Shown: positions 60,969-63,048 of the stretch, piece by piece | Position numbering within the stretch: the first letter of the stretch is position 1 | How the letters are laid out: every line of letters starts with the position of its first letter | From: Hofstenia miamia | Taxonomy: Eukaryota; Xenacoelomorpha; Acoela | Direction: 5' to 3' | Assembly (NCBI GenBank): GCA_004352715.1 | Contig: SCFE01000104.1 | Span: 432,436-496,435, forward strand | DNA: 64,000 nt | Notes under the pieces: generated by a model | What the model saw: only the letters and a program-made list of their open reading frames with translations | What the model was told of the DNA's origin: nothing | Database searches by the model: none | Translations under genes and position numbers: made by a program

Positions 60969-61354
60969 GTTGCAAATTCACTTAATTAGATTTTTTAGCT
61001 AACCTTCTTTTGTTCAATAACTAACTATTATCGCCCTTAACAATGTAAGATATCTGCTTAGCAATGTCAAATAATCACTGGTACCAGTTTTTAGTAATAC
61101 GAGTGGTGATTTCTGGCAAGTTGCTACAATAAACCAAAACTGTAAAGAAATTGAAAATTAAATTATTTTTTTTAATAACAATCATTTAGGAGAGTAAAAA
61201 TACTCAATGTTTTTCAATTTGAATTACAGCTAGTCGCAACAGGTTGATGTGTGGGCTAAGGGCAGCCACGAAAGCAATTTTGGTCCCCATGCCAAAGGTC
61301 ACGCGAGGTCAAATTTTGTCAAGAATGCTATATGTCAACTTCTGCTGGTACTAA
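4379..61354 (+). CDS. Adhesion G-protein-coupled receptor, 20-21 exons, 5' end missing (FN3 x6 - HormR - GAIN/GPS - 7TM)
   Basis: Span of the gene whose exons are listed separately. Joined, the exons give about 1146 residues: six FN3-like domains, a Cys/Trp HormR domain, a GAIN domain ending in a GPS, seven transmembrane helices and a short tail. Every junction agrees in phase (1-1 through the FN3 and first HormR exon, then 1-0, 0-0, 0-0, 0-1, 1-2, 2-0, 0-0, 0-1, 1-2, 2-0, 0-0, 0-1, 1-1), which is strong support for a real gene. In the family the GAIN domain cleaves itself at the GPS and the new N-terminus activates the 7TM. The ligand is not predictable. The start codon and signal peptide are absent from view and the last exon is uncertain. 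Introns are large and transposon-filled (up to 15 kb). Confidence 0.85.
5196..5444 (+). CDS. Adhesion GPCR exon: FN3-like domain 2
   Basis: 249 nt, phase 1-1 (acceptor TTTATTTTAG, donor ACA A|GTAAGC). FN3 hallmarks: core Trp in [15 protein letters not shown], the [12 protein letters not shown] strand pair, and a closing EIYAT. The Cys-x2-Cys after the Trp matches domains 1 and 5. Two N-glycosylation sequons are visible (NST, NWS). A (TA)n run starts shortly after the donor. Confidence 0.8.
5445..6231 (+). other. Intron, AT-rich, no gene
   Basis: Contains a short (TA)n tract at about 5471-5488. No open frame with domain similarity and no transposon seen. Confidence 0.7.
6232..6483 (+). CDS. 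Adhesion GPCR exon: FN3-like domain 3
   Basis: 252 nt, phase 1-1 (acceptor CTCATTTAG, donor ACA G|GTATGA). Core Trp in [18 protein letters not shown], and the [11 protein letters not shown] strand pair of FN3. Only the second Cys of the C-x2-C pair is present here. Several Asn-x-Ser/Thr sequons suggest an extracellular glycosylated module. Confidence 0.8.
6484..7176 (+). other. Intron with two TA microsatellites
   Basis: Runs of alternating TA at about 7081-7120 and 7134-7152, just ahead of the next acceptor. No coding content recognised. Confidence 0.7.
7177..7455 (+). CDS. Adhesion GPCR exon: FN3-like domain 4 (aromatic-rich variant)
   Basis: 279 nt, phase 1-1 (acceptor CACATAG, donor ACA T|GTAAGA). 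Core Trp in [13 protein letters not shown] and the FN3-type turn [13 protein letters not shown]. It is longer than its neighbours, lacks the C-x2-C pair, and is crowded with Tyr, Trp and Phe in its middle part (for example [17 protein letters not shown]). The acceptor is weak (little pyrimidine tract), but phase and domain fit. Confidence 0.7.
7456..8814 (+). other. Intron, AT-rich, no gene
   Basis: About 1.36 kb with a (TA)n run at about 8553-8580. No recognisable element or open frame. Confidence 0.65.
8815..9063 (+). CDS. Adhesion GPCR exon: FN3-like domain 5
   Basis: 249 nt, phase 1-1. The acceptor AATTCTTTAG is chosen over the better-looking CTTACTGCAG at 8792 because only it keeps phase 1 and the frame. 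The donor is ACA A|GTAAGA. Core Trp and Cys pair in [19 protein letters not shown], then [15 protein letters not shown] and a closing MYATS. Good FN3 pattern with NST and NCS sequons. Confidence 0.75.
9064..10180 (+). other. Start of a 15-kb intron; low-complexity GGGTCA-rich patch
   Basis: 9430-9780 carries repeated ATGGGTCA/TGAGTCA-like words in both orientations (for example around 9466, 9513, 9535 and 9740), possibly the remains of a small repeat. No coding content. Confidence 0.4.
10217..10367 (+). pseudogene. Penelope-like element fragment: C-terminal part of GIY-YIG endonuclease
   Basis: About 50 codons reading [18 protein letters not shown]... through [11 protein letters not shown], homologous to the end of the GIY-YIG nuclease at 16924-17277 and to the fragment at 15708-15893. 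The upstream catalytic part is absent: the match begins right after a (TA)n tract and stops at another (TA)n tract. In intact elements this domain nicks target DNA for reverse transcription. Confidence 0.6.
10398..10717. mobile_element. hAT-type MITE, 320 bp, inserted in a TA microsatellite
   Basis: Perfect 12-bp terminal inverted repeats: CAGACTTGTCAA at 10398-10409 and its reverse complement at 10706-10717. Both flanks read ATATATAT, so an 8-bp target duplication is compatible but cannot be distinguished from the microsatellite. The interior has GCTCGG/CTCGTTTTAGCTCG subterminal words and no transposase. A diverged second copy starts at 61800. Confidence 0.6.
10737..11736. other. Assembly gap, exactly 1000 N
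   Basis: Run of 1000 N directly after a (TA)n tract. The round size suggests a default rather than a measured gap. Open frames read through it are meaningless. Confidence 0.95.
11737..14800 (+). other. Intron interior, mostly AT-rich with no recognised gene
   Basis: No supported gene between the gap and the mariner fragment at 14.88 kb. A TA-rich tract lies at about 13275-13313. At 13688-13800 (+) a short frame reads [14 protein letters not shown], loosely recalling the FDPH motif of viral or transposon-encoded peptidase domains, but it is too short to assign. Confidence 0.4.
14881..15266 (-). pseudogene. Mariner-like transposase remnant (DUF4817-type helix-turn-helix), internally deleted
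   Basis: One open minus-strand frame begins after a stop near 15267. It reads [20 protein letters not shown], then [19 protein letters not shown] and [12 protein letters not shown], the N-terminal helix-turn-helix of this transposase type. It then jumps directly to [16 protein letters not shown], a motif that normally lies well downstream in the catalytic domain, so a large internal segment is deleted. Just beyond the stop another frame continues as [11 protein letters not shown], the usual sequel. Family assignment is from remembered motifs. Confidence 0.6.
15487..15540. other. Assembly gap of 54 N inside a TA microsatellite
   Basis: (TA)n flanks both sides (15466-15486 and 15541-15554). 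The gap probably reflects an unresolved microsatellite. Confidence 0.9.
15555..15893 (-). pseudogene. Penelope-like element 3' fragment: GIY-YIG C-terminus plus 3' region
   Basis: Minus strand. 15708-15893 encodes [16 protein letters not shown]... through [19 protein letters not shown], homologous to the more complete copy at 16924-17277 but truncated at its N-side by a (TA)n tract with an N at 15894. The non-coding 3' part shares a block (GCATGCAAT... TGTAGTC.ATTGTAAATAT) with the other copy's 3' region. It also contains the hammerhead-like motif listed separately. A TA run follows it. Confidence 0.65.
15593..15656 (-). ncRNA. Hammerhead-ribozyme-like motif in Penelope-like 3' region (candidate)
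   Basis: On the minus strand CTGATGA (15633-15639) is followed by a possible stem II (GATT / AATC around a 5-nt loop, 15619-15631). Then come GAAA (15615-15618), a palindromic CCGG (15611-15614) and TC (15609-15610), that is the CUGAUGA ... GAAA ... GUC core. The very short palindromic stem III suggests the dimer-type minimal hammerheads known from Penelope-like elements. Stem I is weak: two pairs, an internal loop, then about five pairs with a bulge (GCATA with TAGCG). One unpaired U precedes stem II. The motif is seen in sequence; activity is inferred. Confidence 0.4.
15894..15926. repeat. TA microsatellite with one N
   Basis: (TA)n of about 32 bases between the Penelope-like fragment and the mariner remnant. 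A single N at 15894 marks an assembly join. Confidence 0.85.
16022..16718 (-). pseudogene. Mariner transposase remnant, DD34 spacing with Glu as third acidic residue
   Basis: 16482-16718 encodes the mariner N-terminal domain ([20 protein letters not shown] ... VRSGRQLV). 16380-16480 has the second helix-turn-helix ([20 protein letters not shown]). The C-terminal catalytic part follows: [14 protein letters not shown] with Asp at 16333-16335, then [16 protein letters not shown] with Glu at 16228-16230. Exactly 34 residues separate them. Mariner normally has Asp there (D34D). The segment holding the first catalytic Asp is missing. A one-base slip in the T run at 16201-16206 shifts the last part ([12 protein letters not shown]-like continuation to a stop at 16022). 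Dead copy; terminal inverted repeats not identified. Confidence 0.7.
16924..17455 (-). pseudogene. Penelope-like element: GIY-YIG endonuclease and end of reverse transcriptase
   Basis: Minus strand. 16924-17277 holds a nearly complete GIY-YIG domain: [20 protein letters not shown] with the YIY...YVG core, then [15 protein letters not shown] and [16 protein letters not shown]. Upstream (17280-17450) another frame reads [16 protein letters not shown] ... YLKVPYI, resembling the RT-endonuclease linker, and a frameshift near 17315 separates it. The upstream RT is cut off by a TA tract and a gap. In the family this nuclease makes the priming nick. The 3' side matches the copy at 15.6 kb until about 16853 and then diverges. 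Confidence 0.75.
17467..18341. other. Assembly gap of 875 N flanked by TA repeats
   Basis: The gap starts right after (TA)n and ends at a (TA)n of about 30 bases (18342-18372). It may hide the rest of the Penelope-like element. Confidence 0.9.
18373..20075 (+). other. Intron interior; possible transposon termini near 19.6 kb
   Basis: No gene seen. GGCTGCGCCACTG ends near 19618, the reverse complement of CAGTGGCGCAGCC. CAGTGGCGGAGCGTGGGCC starts near 19654. CAGTGGCG-type ends are common among hAT-like elements, so these could be abutting ends of two elements. Unconfirmed. Confidence 0.3.
20086..20162. repeat. GATCCG-rich short direct-repeat cluster
   Basis: Within about 75 bases the hexamer GATCCG or its overlap GGATCC occurs roughly ten times in irregular order, standing out against the AT-rich surroundings. 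Clusters like this are seen as subterminal repeats of some hAT-type elements. No coding meaning. Confidence 0.6.
20572..22228. repeat. Exact 828-bp duplication across a single N (probable redundant contig overlap)
   Basis: 20572-21399 and 21401-22228 read as identical by eye, separated only by N at 21400. The left copy ends where the N is and the right copy begins at the duplicate's start, as expected when two overlapping contigs are joined end to end without merging. Near 21004 (and 21833) the minus strand reads CAGAGATGGAACCGGG, a possible hAT-type terminus. No gene inside. Confidence 0.8.
22188..22571. repeat. 384-bp segment repeated at 23426-23809
   Basis: Starts at TACGCTTAAATG and ends at CCACCCAGGTTGAG. 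An apparently identical copy begins immediately after the single N at 23425. Beyond the shared part the two continue differently (ACGTAATTC versus CCTAGAAAAG), so this is not a simple overlap: two haplotypes or a genuine repeat are possible. Confidence 0.8.
22572..23424 (+). other. AT-rich stretch present after only one of the two 384-bp copies
   Basis: 853 bases with no open frame or element recognised, ending in an A run before the N at 23425. It has no counterpart beside the second copy. Confidence 0.6.
23426..23809. repeat. Second copy of the 384-bp repeat
   Basis: Duplicate of 22188-22571, starting directly after the N. It lies about 240 bases upstream of FN3 exon 6, so the contig that carries this copy also carries the receptor's second half. 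Confidence 0.8.
24053..24310 (+). CDS. Adhesion GPCR exon: FN3-like domain 6
   Basis: 258 nt, phase 1-1. The acceptor TTGATATTTAG before 24053 is chosen over TTTCTAACAG (24076) because only it gives phase 1 without a stop. The donor is AAA T|GTGAGA. Core Trp in [19 protein letters not shown], then [15 protein letters not shown]. The strand aligns closely with domain 3 (Trp-Lys/Asn-Ser, SLYNFT / CLYNFT). It lacks the Cys pair. It is separated from domain 5 by a 15-kb intron with gaps, so further FN3 exons may be hidden. Confidence 0.75.
24593..24688 (+). CDS. Adhesion GPCR exon: HormR domain, first half
   Basis: 96 nt, phase 1-1 (acceptor TTATATAG, donor ACT G|GTAAAA). Encodes [20 protein letters not shown] then [11 protein letters not shown], the C...W..T..G....PC pattern of the hormone-receptor domain that precedes GAIN in many adhesion GPCRs. 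In family B receptors this fold binds peptides. In adhesion receptors its role is structural or unknown. Confidence 0.8.
24689..25592 (+). other. Intron, AT-rich, no element seen
   Basis: About 0.9 kb between the two HormR exons, with no coding content. Confidence 0.7.
25593..25684 (+). CDS. Adhesion GPCR exon: HormR domain, second half
   Basis: 92 nt, phase 1 to 0 (acceptor ATAATTTTAG, donor TTG|GTAAGC). Encodes [20 protein letters not shown], the R.C...G.W..P...C half of the HormR domain, then [10 protein letters not shown] leading to GAIN. With the previous exon it supplies the conserved Cys and Trp residues. Confidence 0.85.
25855..26025 (+). CDS. Adhesion GPCR exon: GAIN subdomain A, N-terminal helices
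   Basis: 171 nt, phase 0-0 (acceptor TGCAATTTAG, donor TCG|GTCAGT). Alpha-helical stretch with [20 protein letters not shown], matching the L..GDI..A...L..L pattern at the start of GAIN subdomain A. The frame stays open past the donor for about 20 codons, but the splice to 29250 restores the GAIN pattern. Confidence 0.75.
26184..26665. repeat. 482-bp dispersed repeat, copy 1 (identical to 47254-47735)
   Basis: Base-for-base identical by eye, at a constant 21,070-bp offset, to the copy at 47.25 kb. Both start in a TA run (ATAAGTACATATATGTACTG) and end in one. A 99-codon minus-strand frame (26326-26625) is also identical but resembles no protein I know. The right side vanishes into a gap. Confidence 0.8.
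26666..27123. other. Assembly gap of 458 N flanked by TA repeats
   Basis: Lies between GAIN exons. It is flanked by (TA)n at 26655-26665 and 27124-27141, as at the other large gaps. Confidence 0.9.
27142..29249 (+). other. Intron, AT-rich, several TA runs
   Basis: TA microsatellites at 27435-27472 (with N at 27473), about 28299-28316 and 29101-29125. A repeated TGTGCAATTGTGCAAT/TTGTGCAG motif lies at 27141-27200. No coding content supported. Confidence 0.6.
29250..29369 (+). CDS. Adhesion GPCR exon: GAIN subdomain A, continued (GC donor)
   Basis: 120 nt, phase 0-0, acceptor TTAGTTTTAG. Encodes [20 protein letters not shown] then [15 protein letters not shown], matching the ..N..I...N...W.EA ... 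LL..VE.LA pattern of GAIN. The end AAG|GCAAGC fits the consensus of the minor GC-AG donor class. An in-phase GT site at AAG|GTCTTT (after 29327) is possible but would delete a conserved helix. Confidence 0.65.
29958..30867. mobile_element. Decayed hAT element with 8-bp target-site duplication
   Basis: 910 bp inside a GAIN intron. Terminal inverted repeats are TAGGGCG / CGCCCTA. The flanks are CTCATCAC (29950-29957) and CTCGTCAC (30868-30875), an 8-bp duplication with one mismatch. On the minus strand around 30160-30215 a frame reads [14 protein letters not shown], resembling the hAT C-terminal dimerisation motif (SSAxxERxFS). Otherwise the interior is degraded and AT-rich. Confidence 0.65.
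31082..31181 (+). CDS. Adhesion GPCR exon: GAIN, junction of subdomains A and B
   Basis: 100 nt, phase 0 to 1 (acceptor TTACCTTTAG, donor ACT G|GTAAAT). Encodes [20 protein letters not shown] then [13 protein letters not shown]. This follows the preceding helix in normal GAIN order and enters the beta-rich subdomain B. Carries an NST sequon. Confidence 0.75.
31230..31476 (+). CDS. Adhesion GPCR exon: GAIN subdomain B
   Basis: 247 nt, phase 1 to 2 (acceptor TTTGTTTAG, donor TCA GG|GTAAGC). Encodes a beta-strand series including [26 protein letters not shown] and [11 protein letters not shown]. The last begins the GPS with its first Cys. The usual Trp after this Cys is Tyr. Confidence 0.85.
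31477..33191 (+). other. Intron within the GPS, AT-rich
   Basis: About 1.7 kb splitting the GPS. Some frames are open (32056-32268, 32362-32652) but show no recognisable domain and are low-complexity, so I treat them as non-coding. Confidence 0.6.
33192..33303 (+). CDS. Adhesion GPCR exon: GPS motif and tethered agonist
   Basis: 112 nt, phase 2 to 0 (acceptor CTATATTTAG, donor GAG|GTAAAA). Encodes [20 protein letters not shown] then [11 protein letters not shown]. With the first Cys on the previous exon, all four GPS cysteines are present. The cleavage triad is intact: His (33259-33261), then Leu|Thr between 33264 and 33265. The released Thr-Asn-Phe-Ala-Val-Leu-Met matches the family's tethered agonist. 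The second conserved GPS Trp is Phe here. Confidence 0.92.
33718..33927 (+). CDS. Adhesion GPCR exon: TM1 and TM2
   Basis: 210 nt, phase 0-0 (acceptor TTTATATTAG, donor TCA|GTACGT). TM1 is [22 protein letters not shown]2 follows RTK as [18 protein letters not shown]. The I-G-x-S-L-S-x-x-C and R-T-x(5)-N spacings match adhesion GPCRs. A second AG three bases on (start 33721) would also keep frame. Confidence 0.88.
33928..35869 (+). other. Intron with a CAATA pentamer run
   Basis: A short ACAATACAATACAATA-type repeat lies at about 34212-34240. The rest is AT-rich sequence with a less AT-rich block at about 34380-34700. No coding domain could be assigned on either strand. Confidence 0.5.
35870..36026 (+). 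CDS. Adhesion GPCR exon: TM3 and start of TM4
   Basis: 157 nt, phase 0 to 1 (acceptor TGTGTTTAG, donor TGG G|GTGAGA). TM3 reads [20 protein letters not shown] then LCEGLFILL, with the Cys for the TM3-ECL2 disulfide, the LHY motif and the C-terminal EGL typical of this family. [10 protein letters not shown] begins TM4. Confidence 0.92.
36199..36421 (+). CDS. Adhesion GPCR exon: TM4, ECL2, TM5
   Basis: 223 nt, phase 1 to 2 (acceptor CTACATTTAG, donor ATA TG|GTATTT). TM4 is [16 protein letters not shown]2 contains NDICWITS, with the conserved Cys-Trp pair that bonds to TM3. TM5 is [20 protein letters not shown], followed by a basic intracellular loop (RSFKNTKQ). Confidence 0.9.
36422..40230 (+). 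other. Intron, 3.8 kb, with a diverged internal direct repeat
   Basis: A TA run lies at about 36466-36488. Segments near 36800-36905 and 38020-38110 resemble each other (GAATCTGAAAATTCAAG / GAGTTTGAAAATTTACA, then CATCTCTG...TTTCAGTGA-like text). A CA/TG-containing region lies near 38700. No coding assignment. Confidence 0.45.
39547..39664. mobile_element. Palindromic MITE, 118 bp, TA-flanked
   Basis: Left arm 39547-39570 and right arm 39641-39664 are inverted copies with one mismatch in 24 (ATCGTAAAACCTGTAATTG...). Inside, GGTGGC..TCAATTACAGGTGGC repeats occur. TA dinucleotides flank the TCGTAAAACC ends, consistent with a Tc/mariner-type MITE. No coding capacity. Confidence 0.65.
40231..40357 (+). 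CDS. Adhesion GPCR exon: TM6 and start of TM7
   Basis: 127 nt, phase 2 to 0 (acceptor TGTTTTTAAAG, donor CAG|GTTTGT). Encodes [20 protein letters not shown] then [24 protein letters not shown]6 carries the family's LFG(L/F)(T/S)W toggle motif. The end LTSSTQ is the first turn of TM7, which continues 9.1 kb away. Confidence 0.9.
40358..43400 (+). other. First part of the 9.1-kb TM6-TM7 intron
   Basis: A G-rich run lies at 40434-40450. Open but unassigned + strand frames are at about 40856-41225 ([18 protein letters not shown]). A less AT-rich patch at 42778-42850 (GGTGGCACGTCGCCATGAGT) resembles no feature I can name. Otherwise AT-rich. Confidence 0.4.
43430..45310 (+). pseudogene. Decayed Jockey-like LINE (linker and reverse transcriptase fragments)
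   Basis: Plus strand. Near 43855-43910 a frame reads [17 protein letters not shown], typical of the segment between endonuclease and RT in Jockey/CR1-like LINEs. Near 44950-45030 a frame reads [20 protein letters not shown], a degraded QGxxLGPxLF RT block. Near 45235-45300 [20 protein letters not shown] resembles the (F/L)LGV block. Stops and frameshifts are everywhere. No element ends recognised. Confidence 0.5.
45714..45752. repeat. TA microsatellite
   Basis: (TA)n with one interruption, immediately downstream (in element sense) of the minus-strand LINE fragment. Confidence 0.85.
45855..46439 (-). pseudogene. LINE reverse-transcriptase C-terminal fragment (194 codons open)
   Basis: Minus strand. 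Open frame with [20 protein letters not shown], the YLG.x.D..L.W..HI block following the RT palm in Jockey/CR1-like LINEs. Then come [20 protein letters not shown] and [20 protein letters not shown], typical of the thumb and connecting region. The catalytic palm is absent, so the copy is 5'-truncated. The open frame suggests it is younger than the neighbouring remnants. Confidence 0.65.
46440..47230 (+). other. Intronic AT-rich stretch, no element recognised
   Basis: No coding content supported. Confidence 0.5.
47254..47735. repeat. 482-bp dispersed repeat, copy 2 (identical to 26184-26665)
   Basis: Identical to the copy in the GAIN intron. The minus-strand 99-codon frame is at 47398-47697. 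Here the right side is intact: after a TA run (47725-47753) comes the Tc1-like element. Identity across 21 kb implies a very recent event or an assembly duplication. Confidence 0.8.
47754..49098 (-). mobile_element. Tc1-like DNA transposon, about 1.35 kb, inactive
   Basis: The right terminus, read on the minus strand, is CAGTACTGGCCAAAAGTTTG, flanked by TA. The left terminus keeps AAAAGTTCGGGAACACT of the matching inverted repeat but its outermost 11 bases are replaced by the TA microsatellite. The transposase lies within on the minus strand. Size and TA target agree with Tc1. Confidence 0.8.
48006..48897 (-). pseudogene. Tc1-like transposase, frameshifted and with first catalytic Asp changed
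   Basis: 48448-48897 encodes the paired-type DNA-binding domain ([29 protein letters not shown]). After a frameshift near 48500 the frame carries MFGNESK, where the family has F(S/T)DES: the catalytic Asp is Asn (codon 48437-48439). Tandem TGA stops follow. [11 protein letters not shown] keeps the second Asp. After another shift near 48150, [16 protein letters not shown] keeps the Glu. A DD34E enzyme broken by two frameshifts, stops and one active-site change. Confidence 0.8.
49099..49467 (+). other. End of TM6-TM7 intron
   Basis: A short TA run follows the Tc1 element. The rest is AT-rich to the acceptor at 49467. Confidence 0.6.
49468..49509 (+). CDS. Adhesion GPCR microexon: remainder of TM7
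   Basis: 42 nt, phase 0-0 (acceptor TTGTATTTAG, donor AAG|GTAAAT). Encodes [14 protein letters not shown], almost the family consensus QG.FIF.FHCL.N for TM7 and the start of helix 8. The Gln is the last codon of the previous exon. Too short for ORF callers, but phase and motif fit exactly. Confidence 0.88.
49510..50396 (+). other. Intron with long TA microsatellite
   Basis: (TA)n at about 50054-50098 and an isolated N at 50285. No coding content. Confidence 0.6.
50397..50430 (+). CDS. Adhesion GPCR microexon: cytoplasmic tail, part 1
   Basis: 34 nt, phase 0 to 1 (acceptor ATCATTTTTAG, donor AAA G|GTAATC). Encodes [11 protein letters not shown], a basic Ser/Thr-rich segment expected right after TM7. 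Supported by phase and position only. Confidence 0.55.
50493..50534 (+). CDS. Adhesion GPCR microexon: cytoplasmic tail, part 2
   Basis: 42 nt, phase 1-1 (acceptor ATAATTTTAG, donor AAA G|GTGAGC). Encodes [14 protein letters not shown], hydrophilic and Ser-rich. It follows the previous microexon by a 62-bp intron, which is short for this gene, so treat it as tentative. Confidence 0.5.
50535..51130 (+). other. Intron, AT-rich, no element seen
   Basis: No coding content recognised. Confidence 0.6.
51133..51225 (-). pseudogene. Short fragment of the REL-endonuclease LINE
   Basis: About 90 bases resemble 55302-55370 (CATACCACTTGTCTCC, AACCCATGCTGCCTG shared), the stretch just upstream of the endonuclease motif of the large minus-strand LINE. 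Too short to say more. Confidence 0.5.
51226..52260 (+). other. Unassigned stretch upstream of a LINE
   Basis: Less AT-rich to about 51900. Around 51740-51800 the frame [13 protein letters not shown] loosely recalls a Tc1 VWGGI block, but nothing flanking supports it. From 51936 AT-rich. Confidence 0.35.
52269..54290 (+). pseudogene. Jockey-like LINE, degraded ORF2 (endonuclease and reverse transcriptase)
   Basis: GNIKLNPGP at 52269-52296 is the motif that opens ORF2 in many invertebrate LINEs. [10 protein letters not shown] (about 52434) and FSDFNINY (about 52760) match APE-type endonuclease blocks. [10 protein letters not shown] at about 53480 opens the [15 protein letters not shown] (about 53818) is the QG..LGP block. 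The catalytic box reads KYADNT where YADDT is expected (Asn codon 53918-53920). [15 protein letters not shown] follows at about 54140. Many stops and frameshifts: inactive. Confidence 0.7.
56760..56987. repeat. Redundant 228-bp contig (copy of 56217-56444)
   Basis: Lies between single Ns at 56759 and 56988 and appears identical to 56217-56444, including the YMDD region. Most simply an unmerged assembly fragment. Confidence 0.8.
56989..57443. repeat. Redundant 455-bp contig (copy of 57919-58373)
   Basis: Lies between Ns at 56988 and 57444. It appears identical to the LINE N-terminal region at 57919-58373 and is out of element order here. Removing it and its neighbour, then merging the shared 55 bases (56704-56758 with 57445-57499), restores collinearity. 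Confidence 0.8.
58851..59150 (-). pseudogene. tRNA-like 5' flank and a second 3' fragment of the REL LINE
   Basis: 58851-58895 on the minus strand reads ACTGCGAAGACCCAGGTTCA then AGCCATGCCCCGGCC, resembling a tRNA B-box region at the element's 5' side. 58917-59130 is a diverged copy of 54879-55030 (CTCAGCTA.GGAAACTCACCA, CTGTTCCTAACA), the C-terminal end of the same LINE family. So a second, older fragment adjoins the main copy. Confidence 0.5.
59190..60150 (+). pseudogene. Second Jockey-like LINE fragment (reverse transcriptase)
   Basis: Plus strand. [17 protein letters not shown] (about 59217-59270) and [20 protein letters not shown] (about 59320) are RT blocks. The catalytic box reads [11 protein letters not shown], Glu for the first Asp of YADD (59417-59419). 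[13 protein letters not shown] follows. The same order and phrasing as the copy at 52.3-54.3 kb, diverged, show a common family. Frameshifts after 59512 disable it. Confidence 0.7.
60160..61229 (+). other. AT-rich stretch with long TA microsatellite
   Basis: A TTATTATTA run lies at about 60279-60298, and (TA)n of about 40 bases at 60920-60962. No gene. Confidence 0.6.
61230..61354 (+). CDS. Adhesion GPCR: tentative terminal coding exon
   Basis: Acceptor TTTGAATTACAG before 61230, phase 1 as required after 50534. The frame reads [20 protein letters not shown] then [20 protein letters not shown] and a TAA stop (61352-61354). AATAAA occurs at about 61585 and could serve polyadenylation. Only phase and position support it. 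The 10.7-kb intron it implies holds the whole LINE cluster, so another terminal exon, or read-through into intron after 50534, is possible. Confidence 0.3.
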
Positions 61355-61728
61355 AGACTGATTTGTTGCTTAAAAATTTCAAAAAACCGAAACTTCTATT
61401 TGTCAAAAAAAGGTTTTTCATCAATTTTTTAGTATTTGAATTGTTTGTGAAAAAACAGTTTAAGGTAACTTTATGGCATCATTGGATTTTATTTTAACTT
61501 GAAGATTAGAACCATATTTCAATGAATGATAGCCATGCAGCATGCAGCATGTTTAAATGTTACTACAAATTCATCCAGGAAATTCAATAAATACGCAATA
61601 AGAATTCTCTGCTAATAGTAAATACAGTTATAACATAAACTGTAATGTATACCATTATGTTATGCACTTTGCTAAAATTGTTTAGATTGACAGTTCTTCA
61701 TAAATAAAAATTGTGTTTTATATACTCA

Positions 61729-61792
61729 TGGTTCATGCAGCAGTTGACAGACTGAACAGTTGGTGAAACCACGACCCTTGTTCGAACCTTAC
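61729..61792 (+). repeat. Possible tRNA-derived SINE head
   Basis: TGCAGCAGTTGACAG resembles an A box, and GTTCGAACC about 45 bases on is a good B box. The intervening text (GAACAGTTGGTGAAACCACG) does not fold as a clear tRNA. It directly abuts the hAT-like repeat starting at 61800. Confidence 0.35.
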
Positions 61793-61799
61793 TCTGAAA

Positions 61800-62048
61800 C
61801 AGACTTGTTAACGAGCTGACATTTCCAAGCTCGGCTCGTTTAAATTTTGTGTAAGTTCGGCTCGGCTCGCCACATAAAATCTTTGAATGCGGCTCATCTT
61901 AGCTCGGTATTTTTAAAAAATATTGTCGTCAAAAAAATTTTTACATAGCTCTTCCTATTATTTAATAAACATTTCTTAAATATGATTATAGGAAAGGCAT
62001 TCTGTTTGCAAAAAATAAGAAAAACCTCCATAATCAAATTAACAAGCA
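61800..62048. mobile_element. hAT-type MITE, second copy, cut by gap
   Basis: Starts CAGACTTGTTAACGAGCTG. It follows the copy at 10398 through AAGCTCGGCT, TCGCCACA.AAAATCTTT, TTAGCTCGG, TATTATTTAATAAA and TAATCAAATTAACAAGCA, with indels. It is truncated by the gap at 62049. Confidence 0.65.
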
Positions 62049-63048
62049 NNNNNNNNNNNNNNNNNNNNNNNNNNNNNNNNNNNNNNNNNNNNNNNNNNNN
62101 NNNNNNNNNNNNNNNNNNNNNNNNNNNNNNNNNNNNNNNNNNNNNNNNNNNNNNNNNNNNNNNNNNNNNNNNNNNNNNNNNNNNNNNNNNNNNNNNNNNN
62201 NNNNNNNNNNNNNNNNNNNNNNNNNNNNNNNNNNNNNNNNNNNNNNNNNNNNNNNNNNNNNNNNNNNNNNNNNNNNNNNNNNNNNNNNNNNNNNNNNNNN
62301 NNNNNNNNNNNNNNNNNNNNNNNNNNNNNNNNNNNNNNNNNNNNNNNNNNNNNNNNNNNNNNNNNNNNNNNNNNNNNNNNNNNNNNNNNNNNNNNNNNNN
62401 NNNNNNNNNNNNNNNNNNNNNNNNNNNNNNNNNNNNNNNNNNNNNNNNNNNNNNNNNNNNNNNNNNNNNNNNNNNNNNNNNNNNNNNNNNNNNNNNNNNN
62501 NNNNNNNNNNNNNNNNNNNNNNNNNNNNNNNNNNNNNNNNNNNNNNNNNNNNNNNNNNNNNNNNNNNNNNNNNNNNNNNNNNNNNNNNNNNNNNNNNNNN
62601 NNNNNNNNNNNNNNNNNNNNNNNNNNNNNNNNNNNNNNNNNNNNNNNNNNNNNNNNNNNNNNNNNNNNNNNNNNNNNNNNNNNNNNNNNNNNNNNNNNNN
62701 NNNNNNNNNNNNNNNNNNNNNNNNNNNNNNNNNNNNNNNNNNNNNNNNNNNNNNNNNNNNNNNNNNNNNNNNNNNNNNNNNNNNNNNNNNNNNNNNNNNN
62801 NNNNNNNNNNNNNNNNNNNNNNNNNNNNNNNNNNNNNNNNNNNNNNNNNNNNNNNNNNNNNNNNNNNNNNNNNNNNNNNNNNNNNNNNNNNNNNNNNNNN
62901 NNNNNNNNNNNNNNNNNNNNNNNNNNNNNNNNNNNNNNNNNNNNNNNNNNNNNNNNNNNNNNNNNNNNNNNNNNNNNNNNNNNNNNNNNNNNNNNNNNNN
63001 NNNNNNNNNNNNNNNNNNNNNNNNNNNNNNNNNNNNNNNNNNNNNNNN
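62049..63048. other. Assembly gap, exactly 1000 N
   Basis: Run of 1000 N. The right edge is a TA tract (63049-63072). Confidence 0.95.
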
